This document shows positions 45,982 through 54,562 of a stretch of DNA of 64,000 bases, one piece after another. Source of the stretch: an uncultured Pseudomonadales bacterium (GTDB lineage Bacteria > Pseudomonadota > Gammaproteobacteria > Pseudomonadales > Azotimanducaceae); the NCBI GenBank assembly GCA_937921865.1, contig CAKZWF010000010.1, positions 28,279-92,278 of the forward strand, given 5' to 3'. The position numbers and the translations under genes were made by a program. Position 1 is the first letter of the stretch, and each line of letters starts with the position of its first letter. Under the pieces are notes generated by a model. That model was not told where the DNA came from and made no database searches. It saw only the letters and a program-made list of their open reading frames with translations.

Positions 45982-47499
45982 TCAGCTTCCTGCGAGGGCG
46001 GTATCACGCTGTGTTGATACCGCCGGCAATGGCGGAAACAACTCATCCAGCGGCATCGACAGGCCGTTGCTCTGTACGACACGACAGTGCATACGCTGCA
46101 GACGCCGCGGTTCCGTAACGCCGCAGGAGTGAGCGATGATCCCGACCTCTTTCTGCACCATCTTTGCGTAGCGATACACCCGCTCCGCCTTGTCGGCGAC
46201 CACAAGCCCGCGCTGCAGATCCGGATCATGTGTGGTGATACCCGTCGGGCAGGTATTACGATTGCATTGCATCGCCTGAATACAACCCAGGGAGAACATG
46301 AAGCCCCGAGCACTGACCACGGCATCAGCGCCGACACACAGCGCCCATGCAACCTGGCCCGGGGTGATGAGCTTGCCGCTGGTGATCAGGCGTATGCGGG
46401 ATTTCAGGTTGTAACGGGTAAGGGTATCGGCTACCAGCGGCAGACTCTCGCGCACAGGCAAACCCATGTAATCGATCAGGCTCATGGGCGCAGCGCCAGT
46501 GCCGCCTTCCGCACTATCAATGGTGATGAAGTCAGGCGCGCTTTCAATACCACGCTTGAGGATTTCCTGACACAGATCGTCGAGCCAGCCATACGCGCCG
46601 ATCACACACTTGAAGCCGGTCGGTTTGCCGGTAACCTCCCGTACCCGATGGACGAAGTCGAGTAACTCACCTGCATTGTTGACGTCCGGGTGCCGATTCG
46701 GACTGATGGAATCCTGACCAACAGCAATGAAGCGGATTTTGGCAATCTCTTCAGTCACTTTACCGCCAGGCAGAATTCCACCTTTGCCGGGTTTGGCACC
46801 CTGACTGAGCTTGATCTCAATCATCCGAACCTGTTCATGCGCGGCAACCTCCCGCAGTCGGTCGTCACTGAGATTACCGGCCTGGTCGCGCACGCCATAT
46901 TTGGCAGTCCCGATCTGAAACACAATATCTGCACCTCCTTCGAGGTGATAAGGGGACAATGCACCTTCGCCGGTGTTCATCCAGCAGCCGGCTTTCTTTG
47001 CACCTCGGGACAGAGCCCGGATTGCCGGGCTGGAGATTGCGCCATAGCTCATGCCCGAGACGTTGAAAAAGCTGGCTGTTTCGTACGGCTGACGGCAATA
47101 AGGACCAAACGTGATTGGACCGGACTCGACTGCATCACGCTCGAGTGTTGGATAAGCGCAGTTCACAAACAGCAGTGTGCCCGGAGGTTTGAGATCCCGG
47201 GTTGAACCGAACGCGACGGTGGTGTCTTCACCCTTGGCAGCCTGATACACCCAGGAGCGCTCCGATCTGTTGAACGGCATTTCCTCACGATCCATCGCAA
47301 AAAAATACTGTCGAAAGAATTCACCAAGGTGTTCGAAGAGATATCGGAAACGGCCAATCACCGGATAGTTCCGACGCACTGCGTGTTCGGTCTGGCGGAC
47401 GTCGATGATATACATCACCACTATCGCTACCAATCCAAAGGCCAGCAGGCTGAGAAATATCTCAACCAGAATCGTCAGAACCTGATACGGAAATTCCAC
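45982..47499 (-). CDS. FMN-binding glutamate synthase-like protein
   Basis: The 505-residue protein has one N-terminal membrane helix (LTILVEIFLSLLAFGLVAIVV) and a TIM barrel like the large GltB synthase domain. Visible parts: MSYGAISSPAIRALSRGAKKAG, GEGGLSPYH-like text (GALSPYHLEG), KPGKGGILPG, TIDSAEGGTGAAP and CNRNTCPTGI with cluster-type cysteines. There is no glutaminase domain, so it is not a complete glutamate synthase. Relatives are often annotated glutamate-synthase family but lack a proven reaction. Divergent from the sulfatase. Confidence 0.88.
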   Translation of the reverse strand: MEFPYQVLTILVEIFLSLLAFGLVAIVVMYIIDVRQTEHAVRRNYPVIGRFRYLFEHLGEFFRQYFFAMDREEMPFNRSERSWVYQAAKGEDTTVAFGSTRDLKPPGTLLFVNCAYPTLERDAVESGPITFGPYCRQPYETASFFNVSGMSYGAISSPAIRALSRGAKKAGCWMNTGEGALSPYHLEGGADIVFQIGTAKYGVRDQAGNLSDDRLREVAAHEQVRMIEIKLSQGAKPGKGGILPGGKVTEEIAKIRFIAVGQDSISPNRHPDVNNAGELLDFVHRVREVTGKPTGFKCVIGAYGWLDDLCQEILKRGIESAPDFITIDSAEGGTGAAPMSLIDYMGLPVRESLPLVADTLTRYNLKSRIRLITSGKLITPGQVAWALCVGADAVVSARGFMFSLGCIQAMQCNRNTCPTGITTHDPDLQRGLVVADKAERVYRYAKMVQKEVGIIAHSCGVTEPRRLQRMHCRVVQSNGLSMPLDELFPPLPAVSTQRDTALAGS

Positions 47500-47658
47500 T
47501 GATCCCCTCCAAGAATTTTGGTCTCGCGCTTCGGATGGAGCACGTATCCGACTTGGCTAAGCCTAGGCTCTGTTGGTTCCACAAACAATCGCAGGCGCCA
47601 AAAACTCGGTTATGCTTTCGTCAGTCTTCAAAATCTCTCAAACCCGGAGAATTCGTCA

Positions 47659-49176
47659 ATGGCTCAGACCAAGAACGCGGTAGTCATCCTGTTGGACAGC
47701 CTGAATCGTCATATGCTCGGCTGCTATGGAGGTGACGAGTTCGAAACACCGAATCTTGATCGATTTGCTGCCCGCGCCACCCGCTTCGACAATCACTGCG
47801 TTGGCTCTCTGCCGTGCATGCCCGCCCGCCACGACATTCTGGTGGGCGCACTGGACTTCCTCTGGAAGCCGTGGGGATCAATTGAGTTATGGGAACAGCC
47901 GCTGACTGTGCCACTGCGCGCCAAAGGCGTGACGACGATGCTGATCAGCGACCATCCCCATCTGTTCGAAAGCGGTGGCGAGAACTATCACACTGACTTC
48001 CGGGCCTGGGACTACGTACGCGGCCACGAAAACGATCCCTGGAAAACTCAACCAGATCCGACCTGGATGGGCGCGCCGGCACTTCCCGCAAGCACCGGCC
48101 GGGGCCAGTACTACAAGGAGTCCCGCACCTACTTCCGCAACGAAGCAGATTTCCCGGGGCCAAAAACCATGCAGGCAACTGTCGACTGGCTGCAGCAGAA
48201 CGACGGGAGCGACAAGCCGTTTCTGTTGTTTGTCGACGAGTTCGATCCCCATGAACCCTTCGATACACCTGATCCCTGGGCCAACAAGTACGACCCGGAT
48301 TGGGACGAAGAGTTGATGATCTGGCCCCCATATTCGGTAAAAACCGTTGAAAACGGAATACTCAACGAAAAACAGGCGCGCCACGTACGGGCAAACTACG
48401 GCTCAAAACTGAGCATGATTGACCACTGGTTCGGCAAAGTGCTGGATACGCTGGATGCCCAGAACCTCTGGGAAGATACGATGGTCATCGTCTGTACCGA
48501 TCACGGACATTATCTTGGCGAGCGGGACATCTTCGGCAAGCCCGGCGTGCCACACTACGAGCCCATGGGGCACACCCCGTTGATGATCTACCACCCACAG
48601 TCCAGCGTGCAGACCGTGGATGGACTGACCACCAACGTGGATATCAATGCAACGCTCTGCGATCTGTTCGGGGTTGAGGCGGATCAGCGCAACCACGGCA
48701 AATCCATGCTGCCGATGCTGACAGGTGAGCAGACGTCGATCCGGGAGTGGGCACTGGCAGGCATCTATGGCCGCTGGGTGCACGTGCTCGACGGTAAACG
48801 CAAATACGCACGTGGCCCGGTCAACGACGACAATCTACCGCTATCGATGTGGTCGAACCGCTGGTCGACGATGCCCATCCACATCATGCCGGATCTGCGG
48901 CTGCCGATGCCGGATCGCAGGGCATTTCTCGATTTCATGCCGAGTTCTGAAATACCGGTAATCCGCCAGCAATTCCAACCGGGTGACATGTTGCCCTACT
49001 GGTGTGTGGGTCAACGCATCAACGAGCACTATCTCTACGATCTGCACAACGACCCGCAGGAGACTGAAAACCTGCTGGGTAGCCAGGCCGAGAAAGACAT
49101 GCAGGACCTGCTGCGGACTGCGTTAACAGAAGTTGAAGCGCCTGCAGAGCAGCTGGCCCGGCTGGGTCTGAGTTAG
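47659..49176 (+). CDS. Sulfatase of the formylglycine type
   Basis: Alkaline-phosphatase-superfamily hydrolase of 505 residues. The ATG at 47659 was chosen for GGAGA upstream and the start at MAQTKNAVVILLD; longer readings add non-homologous text. C53 sits in LPCMPARH, a CxPxR site that must be converted to formylglycine. Metal residues are D13 and the later DHGHYLGE. No signal peptide is seen, so a cytoplasmic sulfatase or phosphodiesterase is likely. No maturase gene is in the window. Confidence 0.9.
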   Translation: MAQTKNAVVILLDSLNRHMLGCYGGDEFETPNLDRFAARATRFDNHCVGSLPCMPARHDILVGALDFLWKPWGSIELWEQPLTVPLRAKGVTTMLISDHPHLFESGGENYHTDFRAWDYVRGHENDPWKTQPDPTWMGAPALPASTGRGQYYKESRTYFRNEADFPGPKTMQATVDWLQQNDGSDKPFLLFVDEFDPHEPFDTPDPWANKYDPDWDEELMIWPPYSVKTVENGILNEKQARHVRANYGSKLSMIDHWFGKVLDTLDAQNLWEDTMVIVCTDHGHYLGERDIFGKPGVPHYEPMGHTPLMIYHPQSSVQTVDGLTTNVDINATLCDLFGVEADQRNHGKSMLPMLTGEQTSIREWALAGIYGRWVHVLDGKRKYARGPVNDDNLPLSMWSNRWSTMPIHIMPDLRLPMPDRRAFLDFMPSSEIPVIRQQFQPGDMLPYWCVGQRINEHYLYDLHNDPQETENLLGSQAEKDMQDLLRTALTEVEAPAEQLARLGLS

Positions 49177-49197
49177 ACAGGCACTCATAGATTGTGA

Positions 49198-50061
49198 TCA
49201 AGGCAGCTGCAGCAGCTCGCCTTCCAGCACCGCGTGGACTCTGCCACCGACCTGAAGCTCATCGCCAATGCGTAGATAGAGCCTCGAGGGTCGATTGATC
49301 TCCACACCCTGATCAACCACCAGCTCACGCGGCCGCGGCTCAAGATCGCGGAGGTAGGCGGCAAACGCTGCGTTAGCGCTGCCTGTTGCCGGATCTTCGC
49401 GGATCCCGTCGACTGCAAAGAACATTCTCGCTGCAAAATCTGAATCTCTATAGCCGCTGTGGGCACCTGATCCGCTGTGGGCACCTGAATAACTGTCAGC
49501 ACTGAACGCGAACACACTGAATCCACCATCGCCGGCTGTTATTTCGTCGAAGCGCGCTTCGTTGATTTTGACGCGCTGAAGTGCAGCCAGTGTTCGAACT
49601 CCTATCAGCAGAAATCGCGGACCAACCTGTCCGTAACGTAGCGGATAGTCCGGGTCCAGATCTGCTTCAGACAGTTGCAGTAGCTCAGCCGCCGAAGAAG
49701 TCGTTACCCCTTCTTCGAATACCACGGGCGGTGCGGTTAACCAGCCGCTGCCATTGTGAAAAGACACCGGGACCTGACCCGCAGCCAGATTCAGAGTAAT
49801 GGCGCCTTTGCCACCGGTCAGGACCCAGGCGGTGCCAAGAGTCGGATGACCCGCAAATGGCAGTTCGCTGGTTGGCGTGAAGATACGGACATCTGCTTCA
49901 CCGTCGTTGTGCCGGGTAACAAAAGTGGTTTCCGAAAAATTGGTTTCCAGCGCAATGGCCTGCATCTGCGCGGATGAAAGCGACGCCGCATCGTGCACCA
50001 CGGCCAGCTGATTGCCTGCAAACGCGCGTTCCGCGAAGACGTCAACAATGGTCAATTTCAT
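49198..50061 (-). CDS. PhzF-family isomerase
   Basis: PhzF/DapF-fold protein of 287 residues. The catalytic Glu44 lies in NFSETTF. The ATG at 50061 has AGGAA seven bases upstream and starts MKLTIVDVF. Near residues 191-202 the coding sequence contains a duplicated 17-base unit at 18-base period, giving AHSGSGAHSG in frame. Many PhzF relatives outside phenazine operons have unknown substrates, and no other phz gene is here. Confidence 0.9.
   Translation of the reverse strand: MKLTIVDVFAERAFAGNQLAVVHDAASLSSAQMQAIALETNFSETTFVTRHNDGEADVRIFTPTSELPFAGHPTLGTAWVLTGGKGAITLNLAAGQVPVSFHNGSGWLTAPPVVFEEGVTTSSAAELLQLSEADLDPDYPLRYGQVGPRFLLIGVRTLAALQRVKINEARFDEITAGDGGFSVFAFSADSYSGAHSGSGAHSGYRDSDFAARMFFAVDGIREDPATGSANAAFAAYLRDLEPRPRELVVDQGVEINRPSRLYLRIGDELQVGGRVHAVLEGELLQLP
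49454..49488 (-). repeat. In-frame 18-bp tandem duplication inside PhzF
   Basis: The 17-base sequence CCGCTGTGGGCACCTGA appears at 49454-49470 and again at 49472-49488, one base apart, so the period is 18. It keeps the reading frame and yields a repeated Gly-Ala-His-Ser in a loop-like, Ser/Gly-rich segment. Probably a slippage-prone minisatellite. Confidence 0.85.
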
Positions 50062-50135
50062 GGGCTTGTTCCTGAACCTCAATATCCGCGGACTGCATGG
50101 TCGCGGCCAACCAACAGGCTTTGTCGAAATGAACC

Positions 50136-51026
50136 ATGCAGCCTACCATTGTCCGCATGTACCTGGACCTCAAAGCGCTCGGCGAAACTCTGGCTCAGAT
50201 CCTGGGCTGGCAAGCGATCACGCTTGAGGAGCTGGCAGGATCGACTTCGGCGGCGCTGTTTGTCATTCGCAGCGCTGACGGCGAAGCCGTCGTCCGGATT
50301 TTTGATGGACAACGCTGGCAGGAAAGCACATCGAGCCTGAGCGAAAGGGAAGGCGAAATCCTGAGAACTTTGGTCGGCACTCGCCTGCCTGCTCCGGAAC
50401 TGCTGACAACCTTGCCGGATAATGGCGTGGTAATGACCCTGATGCCGGGCCGAGTCTGGCTGCCCCAAGCGCCCAGTGCACCATGGCTGTACGAGCTTGC
50501 CGGGATGCTGACTCGCATCCACCAGGCACCTGTGGTTGTACCGTGGGTATATGAGTCATGGAACAGCATGGGTAAGCAGGATGCGCTCGAGTGGTGGAGC
50601 GATTCAGATCTGTGGAAACAGTGTCAGCTGATCCTCAAAACGCGACCAGAGACTGACACCACCTTCATTCACCGAGACTACCATCCCGTTAACCTGCTCT
50701 GGCGGGATGACCACATCTGCGCGGTCGTTGACTGGGTCAATGCCTGTATGGGTCCCGCGGCAGTTGACGTCGCGCACTGTCGATTGAACCTCGCGCTCAT
50801 GTATGGCCTCACTGCTGCGGACAGTTTTCTTGCAGCCTACGAACAGCTGAACCCCAGTTGGCACTACCAGACTTTCTGGGATATCGATGCCGCGTTCAGC
50901 AGCCTGCCTCACCTTGAGCCCTACCCACCGTGGCAGCATTTTGGCCTGACAGGTCCTGACCAGCAGATGATTCAGCAACGACTGGTAGCGTTCGTGGCTT
51001 CAGCAATCGACAATGCATCCACCTGA
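50136..51026 (+). CDS. Aminoglycoside phosphotransferase (APH)-fold kinase
   Basis: The 296-residue kinase-like protein has the catalytic loop HRDYHPVNLLW and the metal segment VVDWVNACMGPAAVDVAHCR. N-lobe text is SAALFVIRSADGEAVVRIFDG. This fold also serves choline, homoserine and fructosamine kinases, so resistance should not be inferred. Followed 11 bp later by the MOSC gene, with which it is probably expressed. Confidence 0.88.
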   Translation: MQPTIVRMYLDLKALGETLAQILGWQAITLEELAGSTSAALFVIRSADGEAVVRIFDGQRWQESTSSLSEREGEILRTLVGTRLPAPELLTTLPDNGVVMTLMPGRVWLPQAPSAPWLYELAGMLTRIHQAPVVVPWVYESWNSMGKQDALEWWSDSDLWKQCQLILKTRPETDTTFIHRDYHPVNLLWRDDHICAVVDWVNACMGPAAVDVAHCRLNLALMYGLTAADSFLAAYEQLNPSWHYQTFWDIDAAFSSLPHLEPYPPWQHFGLTGPDQQMIQQRLVAFVASAIDNAST

Positions 51027-51037
51027 GGAGATCCACT

Positions 51038-51487
51038 ATGACAGCAACCATTGAACAGATTTTCAGCGCTGCCGGTCATGGCGAGCCACAATCGGCTCGG
51101 GCTGAAGCCCAACTCGTCGCCGACGTCGGCCTGGACGGAGATCGCTACGCCGGCACCGGCGTGATCTCGCTGATCCAAGCGGAGGCTGTTGAAGCCTTCA
51201 ACGCCGCCACAGGTTTGTCCATAAATCCGGCGGCGACCGGTCGCAACTTGGTCACTCGCGGTATTGCGCTGAATCCGCTGGTCGGTAAACGATTCAAAAT
51301 CGGCGAGGTGGAACTGGAAGGAACTGAACTGTGCGACCCATGCGCCACCCTGGGCAAACTGCTGGCAACGGAGCAGATCAGCGCGGCAGCCGTGGTTCGA
51401 AATTTCACTGACACTGCCGGAGTCAGAGCACGGGTCCTGTCTACCGGCTCAATTGCAGCCGGCACCGTAATCACCGACAACGGTTGA
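51038..51487 (+). CDS. MOSC-domain protein
   Basis: The 149-residue protein is one MOSC domain, a fold found in molybdenum-cofactor sulfurases and related Mo enzymes. VGLDGDRYAGTG, NPAATGRNLVTRG and the single-cysteine motif TELCDPCATL near residue 100 are visible. The cysteine may carry sulfur or bind Mo cofactor. Some 10 kb away is a molybdenum hydroxylase operon, but no link is shown by the sequence. Confidence 0.9.
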   Translation: MTATIEQIFSAAGHGEPQSARAEAQLVADVGLDGDRYAGTGVISLIQAEAVEAFNAATGLSINPAATGRNLVTRGIALNPLVGKRFKIGEVELEGTELCDPCATLGKLLATEQISAAAVVRNFTDTAGVRARVLSTGSIAAGTVITDNG

Positions 51488-51510
51488 GCGGGTCGGCACA
51501 GCAGAGCAGA

Positions 51511-51536
51511 GGCTGCCCGGTACAGACCAGGCAGCC
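51511..51536. terminator. Stem-loop between MOSC gene and pntB
   Basis: GGCTGCC (51511-51517) pairs with GGCAGCC (51530-51536) across a 12-base loop, in the 57-bp gap between convergent genes. It has no clear T-run. Location favours a shared bidirectional terminator. Confidence 0.45.
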
Positions 51537-51544
51537 CGGGCAAC

Positions 51545-52906
51545 TCAGTTTTTGAACTCAGCGACCACTGACGACAGAGATTCTTTGGCATCACCAAACA
51601 GCATGCGGGTGTTTTCGCCAAAGAACAGCGGATTGTCCACGCCCGAGAAACCGGAGGCCATTGATCGTTTGAGGACAAAGACCGTTCTGGCCTGGTCAAC
51701 GTTGATGATCGGCATTCCGTAGATCGGGCTGTTTTCGTCTTCGCGCGCGGCGGGGTTAACAACGTCGTTAGCGCCAATCACCACAGCAACGTCGACATTA
51801 CTGATACGTGGATTGATGTCATCCATTTCCACCAGCTGGTCGTAAGGCACGTTGGCTTCAGCAAGCAGCACGTTCATGTGTCCTGGCATACGACCGGCAA
51901 CAGGGTGTATGGCGTAGGTCACTTCAGCGCCGTTGGCTTCTAGCAGTTCACCCAGTTCACGCACCACGTGCTGAGCCTGCGCCACAGCCATGCCGTAGCC
52001 AGGCACAAAGGTTACCGACGCTGCAGCTTCCAGGATCAGATAAGCATCGTCGGCAACGATGGGTTTAACTTCACCTTCGACTTTCGTCGCGGTCTTGACT
52101 GCACCAAAACCCGAAAACAGCACGTTGGCCAACGAGCGGTTCATCGCTTTACACATGATATTGGTGAGAATGATGCCGGCAGCACCTACCAGGGATCCGG
52201 CAACAATCAGAATGATGTTGTTGATCGCAAATCCTGCTGCCGCTGCCGCAAGCCCTGAATAGCTGTTGAGCAGTGAAATCACGACCGGCATATCCGCCCC
52301 GCCAACAGGGATAACGGCCATGACTCCAAAAATCAGACTGAGCACGATCACCGCGTAGAAGTAAGGTGAAGTGAGCGATGGATCCATCGCAAAGAGCACA
52401 CCGCAGATCACCAGGACTGCCAGGAGCGCTGCATTGACGATCCGCTGGGCGCCAAACACGATTGCGCTGCTGGTCATGACTTCAGACAATTTGCCCCAGG
52501 CAATGATACTGCCCGAGAAAGTCATGCCACCAATCAGCACTGACAAAAGGACAGTGATGATGGTGAAGGTGGTATTGCCGGTGTTGTAGAGAGCCGCCCA
52601 GCCAACGAATAGACTGGCGATACCGCCAGAGCCGTTAAACAGCGCCACCATTTCCGGCATACCTGTCATCTCAACTTTCTGCGCAGCGACTGCACCGACG
52701 ATACCGCCAACCACCATTGCGGCAACAATCCACTGATACTCGAGGATTTCCCGCGACAGCAGAGTCACCAGAACCGCTATAAACATCGCCACTGCGGAGA
52801 TCAGATTGCCGCGCACCGCGGTTGCGGGTGAAGACAGCTGTTTCAGACCAAATATGAACAGTGCCGCCGACAGGATGTAGGTGGCATTGATGAACGCTGC
52901 GCTCAT
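51545..52906 (-). CDS. pntB: NAD(P) transhydrogenase subunit beta
   Basis: Proton-driven transhydrogenase beta subunit, 453 residues. About nine hydrophobic helices occupy residues 1-260. The NADP-binding dIII domain follows, with VTFVPGYGMAVAQAQH, HPVAGRMPGHMNVLLAEA and NDVVNPAAREDENSPIYGMP. It couples the proton gradient to NADPH formation together with pntAA and pntAB. Overlaps the pntAB stop by 4 bp. Confidence 0.97.
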   Translation of the reverse strand: MSAAFINATYILSAALFIFGLKQLSSPATAVRGNLISAVAMFIAVLVTLLSREILEYQWIVAAMVVGGIVGAVAAQKVEMTGMPEMVALFNGSGGIASLFVGWAALYNTGNTTFTIITVLLSVLIGGMTFSGSIIAWGKLSEVMTSSAIVFGAQRIVNAALLAVLVICGVLFAMDPSLTSPYFYAVIVLSLIFGVMAVIPVGGADMPVVISLLNSYSGLAAAAAGFAINNIILIVAGSLVGAAGIILTNIMCKAMNRSLANVLFSGFGAVKTATKVEGEVKPIVADDAYLILEAAASVTFVPGYGMAVAQAQHVVRELGELLEANGAEVTYAIHPVAGRMPGHMNVLLAEANVPYDQLVEMDDINPRISNVDVAVVIGANDVVNPAAREDENSPIYGMPIINVDQARTVFVLKRSMASGFSGVDNPLFFGENTRMLFGDAKESLSSVVAEFKN

Positions 52907-53202
52907 GCTTTACCTCCGGAACCGCTGTCTTTTTTCTTGAACATGGAGAGCATTCGATTAGTCACCATGTAGCCGCCGACCACGTTGATGGTGGCAAATA
53001 TCACGGCCAGTGCGCCAAGCCAGGTGGCCCAGGCATCCAGTCCTGCCCCGGCAGAACCGAGCGCGCCGACCAGGGTGATCCCTGAAATGGCATTGGCACC
53101 TGACATCAGCGGGGTATGCAGCGTAGCTGGCACCTTCGAGATCAGCTCAAAGCCCAGGAAGATGGACAGCATTAGAACAAAAGCTAGAAAAATGGCTTCC
53201 AT
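52903..53202 (-). CDS. pntAB: NAD(P) transhydrogenase subunit alpha part 2
   Basis: The 99-residue membrane protein has three helices and supplies the alpha-chain transmembrane part of transhydrogenase. The ATG at 53202 (MEAIFLAFVLMLSIFLG) has GGAGAA six bases upstream. In E. coli this segment is fused to the NAD-binding domain; here it is a separate gene between pntAA and pntB, 13 bp after the former. Confidence 0.94.
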   Translation of the reverse strand: MEAIFLAFVLMLSIFLGFELISKVPATLHTPLMSGANAISGITLVGALGSAGAGLDAWATWLGALAVIFATINVVGGYMVTNRMLSMFKKKDSGSGGKA

Positions 53203-53215
53203 TGAGCTTCTCCGA

Positions 53216-54343
53216 TTAAAGGTTTTTGATGGTTTCGTTGACGATGGCACCGCCACGGGTAATCACGCAGCTGACGACAATTTCGTCCTCAGGATCCAGC
53301 GTCAGTGTCTTCTCTTCAGCGTCCCAGAATTCACTGACTAAATTGAACAGGTTGTTCGAATACATGTCGCTGGCGTTACGCGCCACCTGCGAAGGCAGGT
53401 TGCCCTGACCGATCACTCTGACGCCATTGATATCGACAATCTGGTTGAGCTCCGAACCTTCGACATTGCCGCCGCTTTCAACCGCCATATCCACCACGAC
53501 GCTGCCCGGCTGCATGGCTTCCACCATATCCCGGGACACGATGCGCGGCGCGGGCCGGCCGAATACCTGAGCTGTAGTAATCACGACGTCGGATTGGCTG
53601 ATGACTTTTTTCTGTCCGGCTTTCTGCAGTTCAATCTGTTCCGGAGTCAGTTCTTTGGCATAGCCCTGATCAGTCTGACCGGTATCGCCGAGATCAATTT
53701 GAACAAATTTCGCACCCAGCGACTGCACCTGCTCGGCAACCACCGGGCGGGTATCAAATGCTTCGACGCGAGCACCGAGGCGTTTCGCTGTCGCGATGGC
53801 CTGCAGGCCTGCAACGCCAGCGCCGATGACAAACACTCGGGAAGGCGCAATGGTGCCCGCCGGAGTCATCATCATCGGAAAAATCTTCGGAGAGTGGTAA
53901 GCGGCCTGAACGACCGTCACATACCCGGCGAGGTTAGCCTGCGAGGACAGGGCATCCATCTTCTGGGCACGGGTGCTGCGCGGAATCATCTCCATGGAGA
54001 TTGCCGTCACATTTGCCGCCGCCAGGGCATCGATCAGAGGTTGTTCATTGAAAGGGTCCAGGAAACTGATATGCACGCTGCCGGACTTCAGCAACGCAAC
54101 TTCATCCAGCTCGGGTTTGCGCACCCTCAGCACCACGTCTGCGGATCCGAGCATCCCCGCGCGATCAGAGGTCACCTGAGCGCCCGCCTCGGTATAATCA
54201 TAGTCGAGAAATCCCGACGCCAGACCAGCATCTGATTCTATCGTGACGCTGAACCCGGCAGTGACGAGCTTTTTGACATTCTGCGGCACGATGGCCGCGC
54301 GCAGTTCACCCGGCCAGGTTTCCTTTGGCACCCCGATCAGCAT
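53216..54343 (-). CDS. pntAA: NAD(P) transhydrogenase subunit alpha part 1 (NAD-binding)
   Basis: Soluble NAD(H)-binding dI subunit, 375 residues, related to alanine dehydrogenase. It begins MLIGVPKETWPGE at the ATG at 54343, which has a G-rich ribosome-binding site; the longer ORF adds four residues. The nucleotide site is VIGAGVAGLQAIATAKRLGA and the loop contains AQVFGRPAPRIV. Divergent from the TRAP transporter genes with 219 bp between starts. Confidence 0.96.
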   Translation of the reverse strand: MLIGVPKETWPGELRAAIVPQNVKKLVTAGFSVTIESDAGLASGFLDYDYTEAGAQVTSDRAGMLGSADVVLRVRKPELDEVALLKSGSVHISFLDPFNEQPLIDALAAANVTAISMEMIPRSTRAQKMDALSSQANLAGYVTVVQAAYHSPKIFPMMMTPAGTIAPSRVFVIGAGVAGLQAIATAKRLGARVEAFDTRPVVAEQVQSLGAKFVQIDLGDTGQTDQGYAKELTPEQIELQKAGQKKVISQSDVVITTAQVFGRPAPRIVSRDMVEAMQPGSVVVDMAVESGGNVEGSELNQIVDINGVRVIGQGNLPSQVARNASDMYSNNLFNLVSEFWDAEEKTLTLDPEDEIVVSCVITRGGAIVNETIKNL

Positions 54344-54562
54344 TCCAACCCCCAATTGATAACAGCCCCGCGTTTATTTCCGCGTGTTATTCCCCGCGCG
54401 TCATACCAGCCCCGGGACAGGTCAGCGAAGTTAGCTAAACCTGTCGGTGAAAACAACCGAAATGGCGTTTGCCAAGGCGTTTCAGCCCCTCTACTTGCAT
54501 AAGGCTGACACAGTTTCCACAATCGGGCGCTTGACCTTTTGGGGTGGCGGGGATTGGAGAAT

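Noticed and set aside
49198..50061. Phenazine biosynthesis gene cluster
   Set aside because: Only a PhzF-like gene is present, with no other phz genes; PhzF relatives are widespread outside phenazine producers.
50136..51026. Aminoglycoside resistance gene
   Set aside because: The APH fold is shared by many small-molecule kinases; nothing in the sequence or context indicates resistance.
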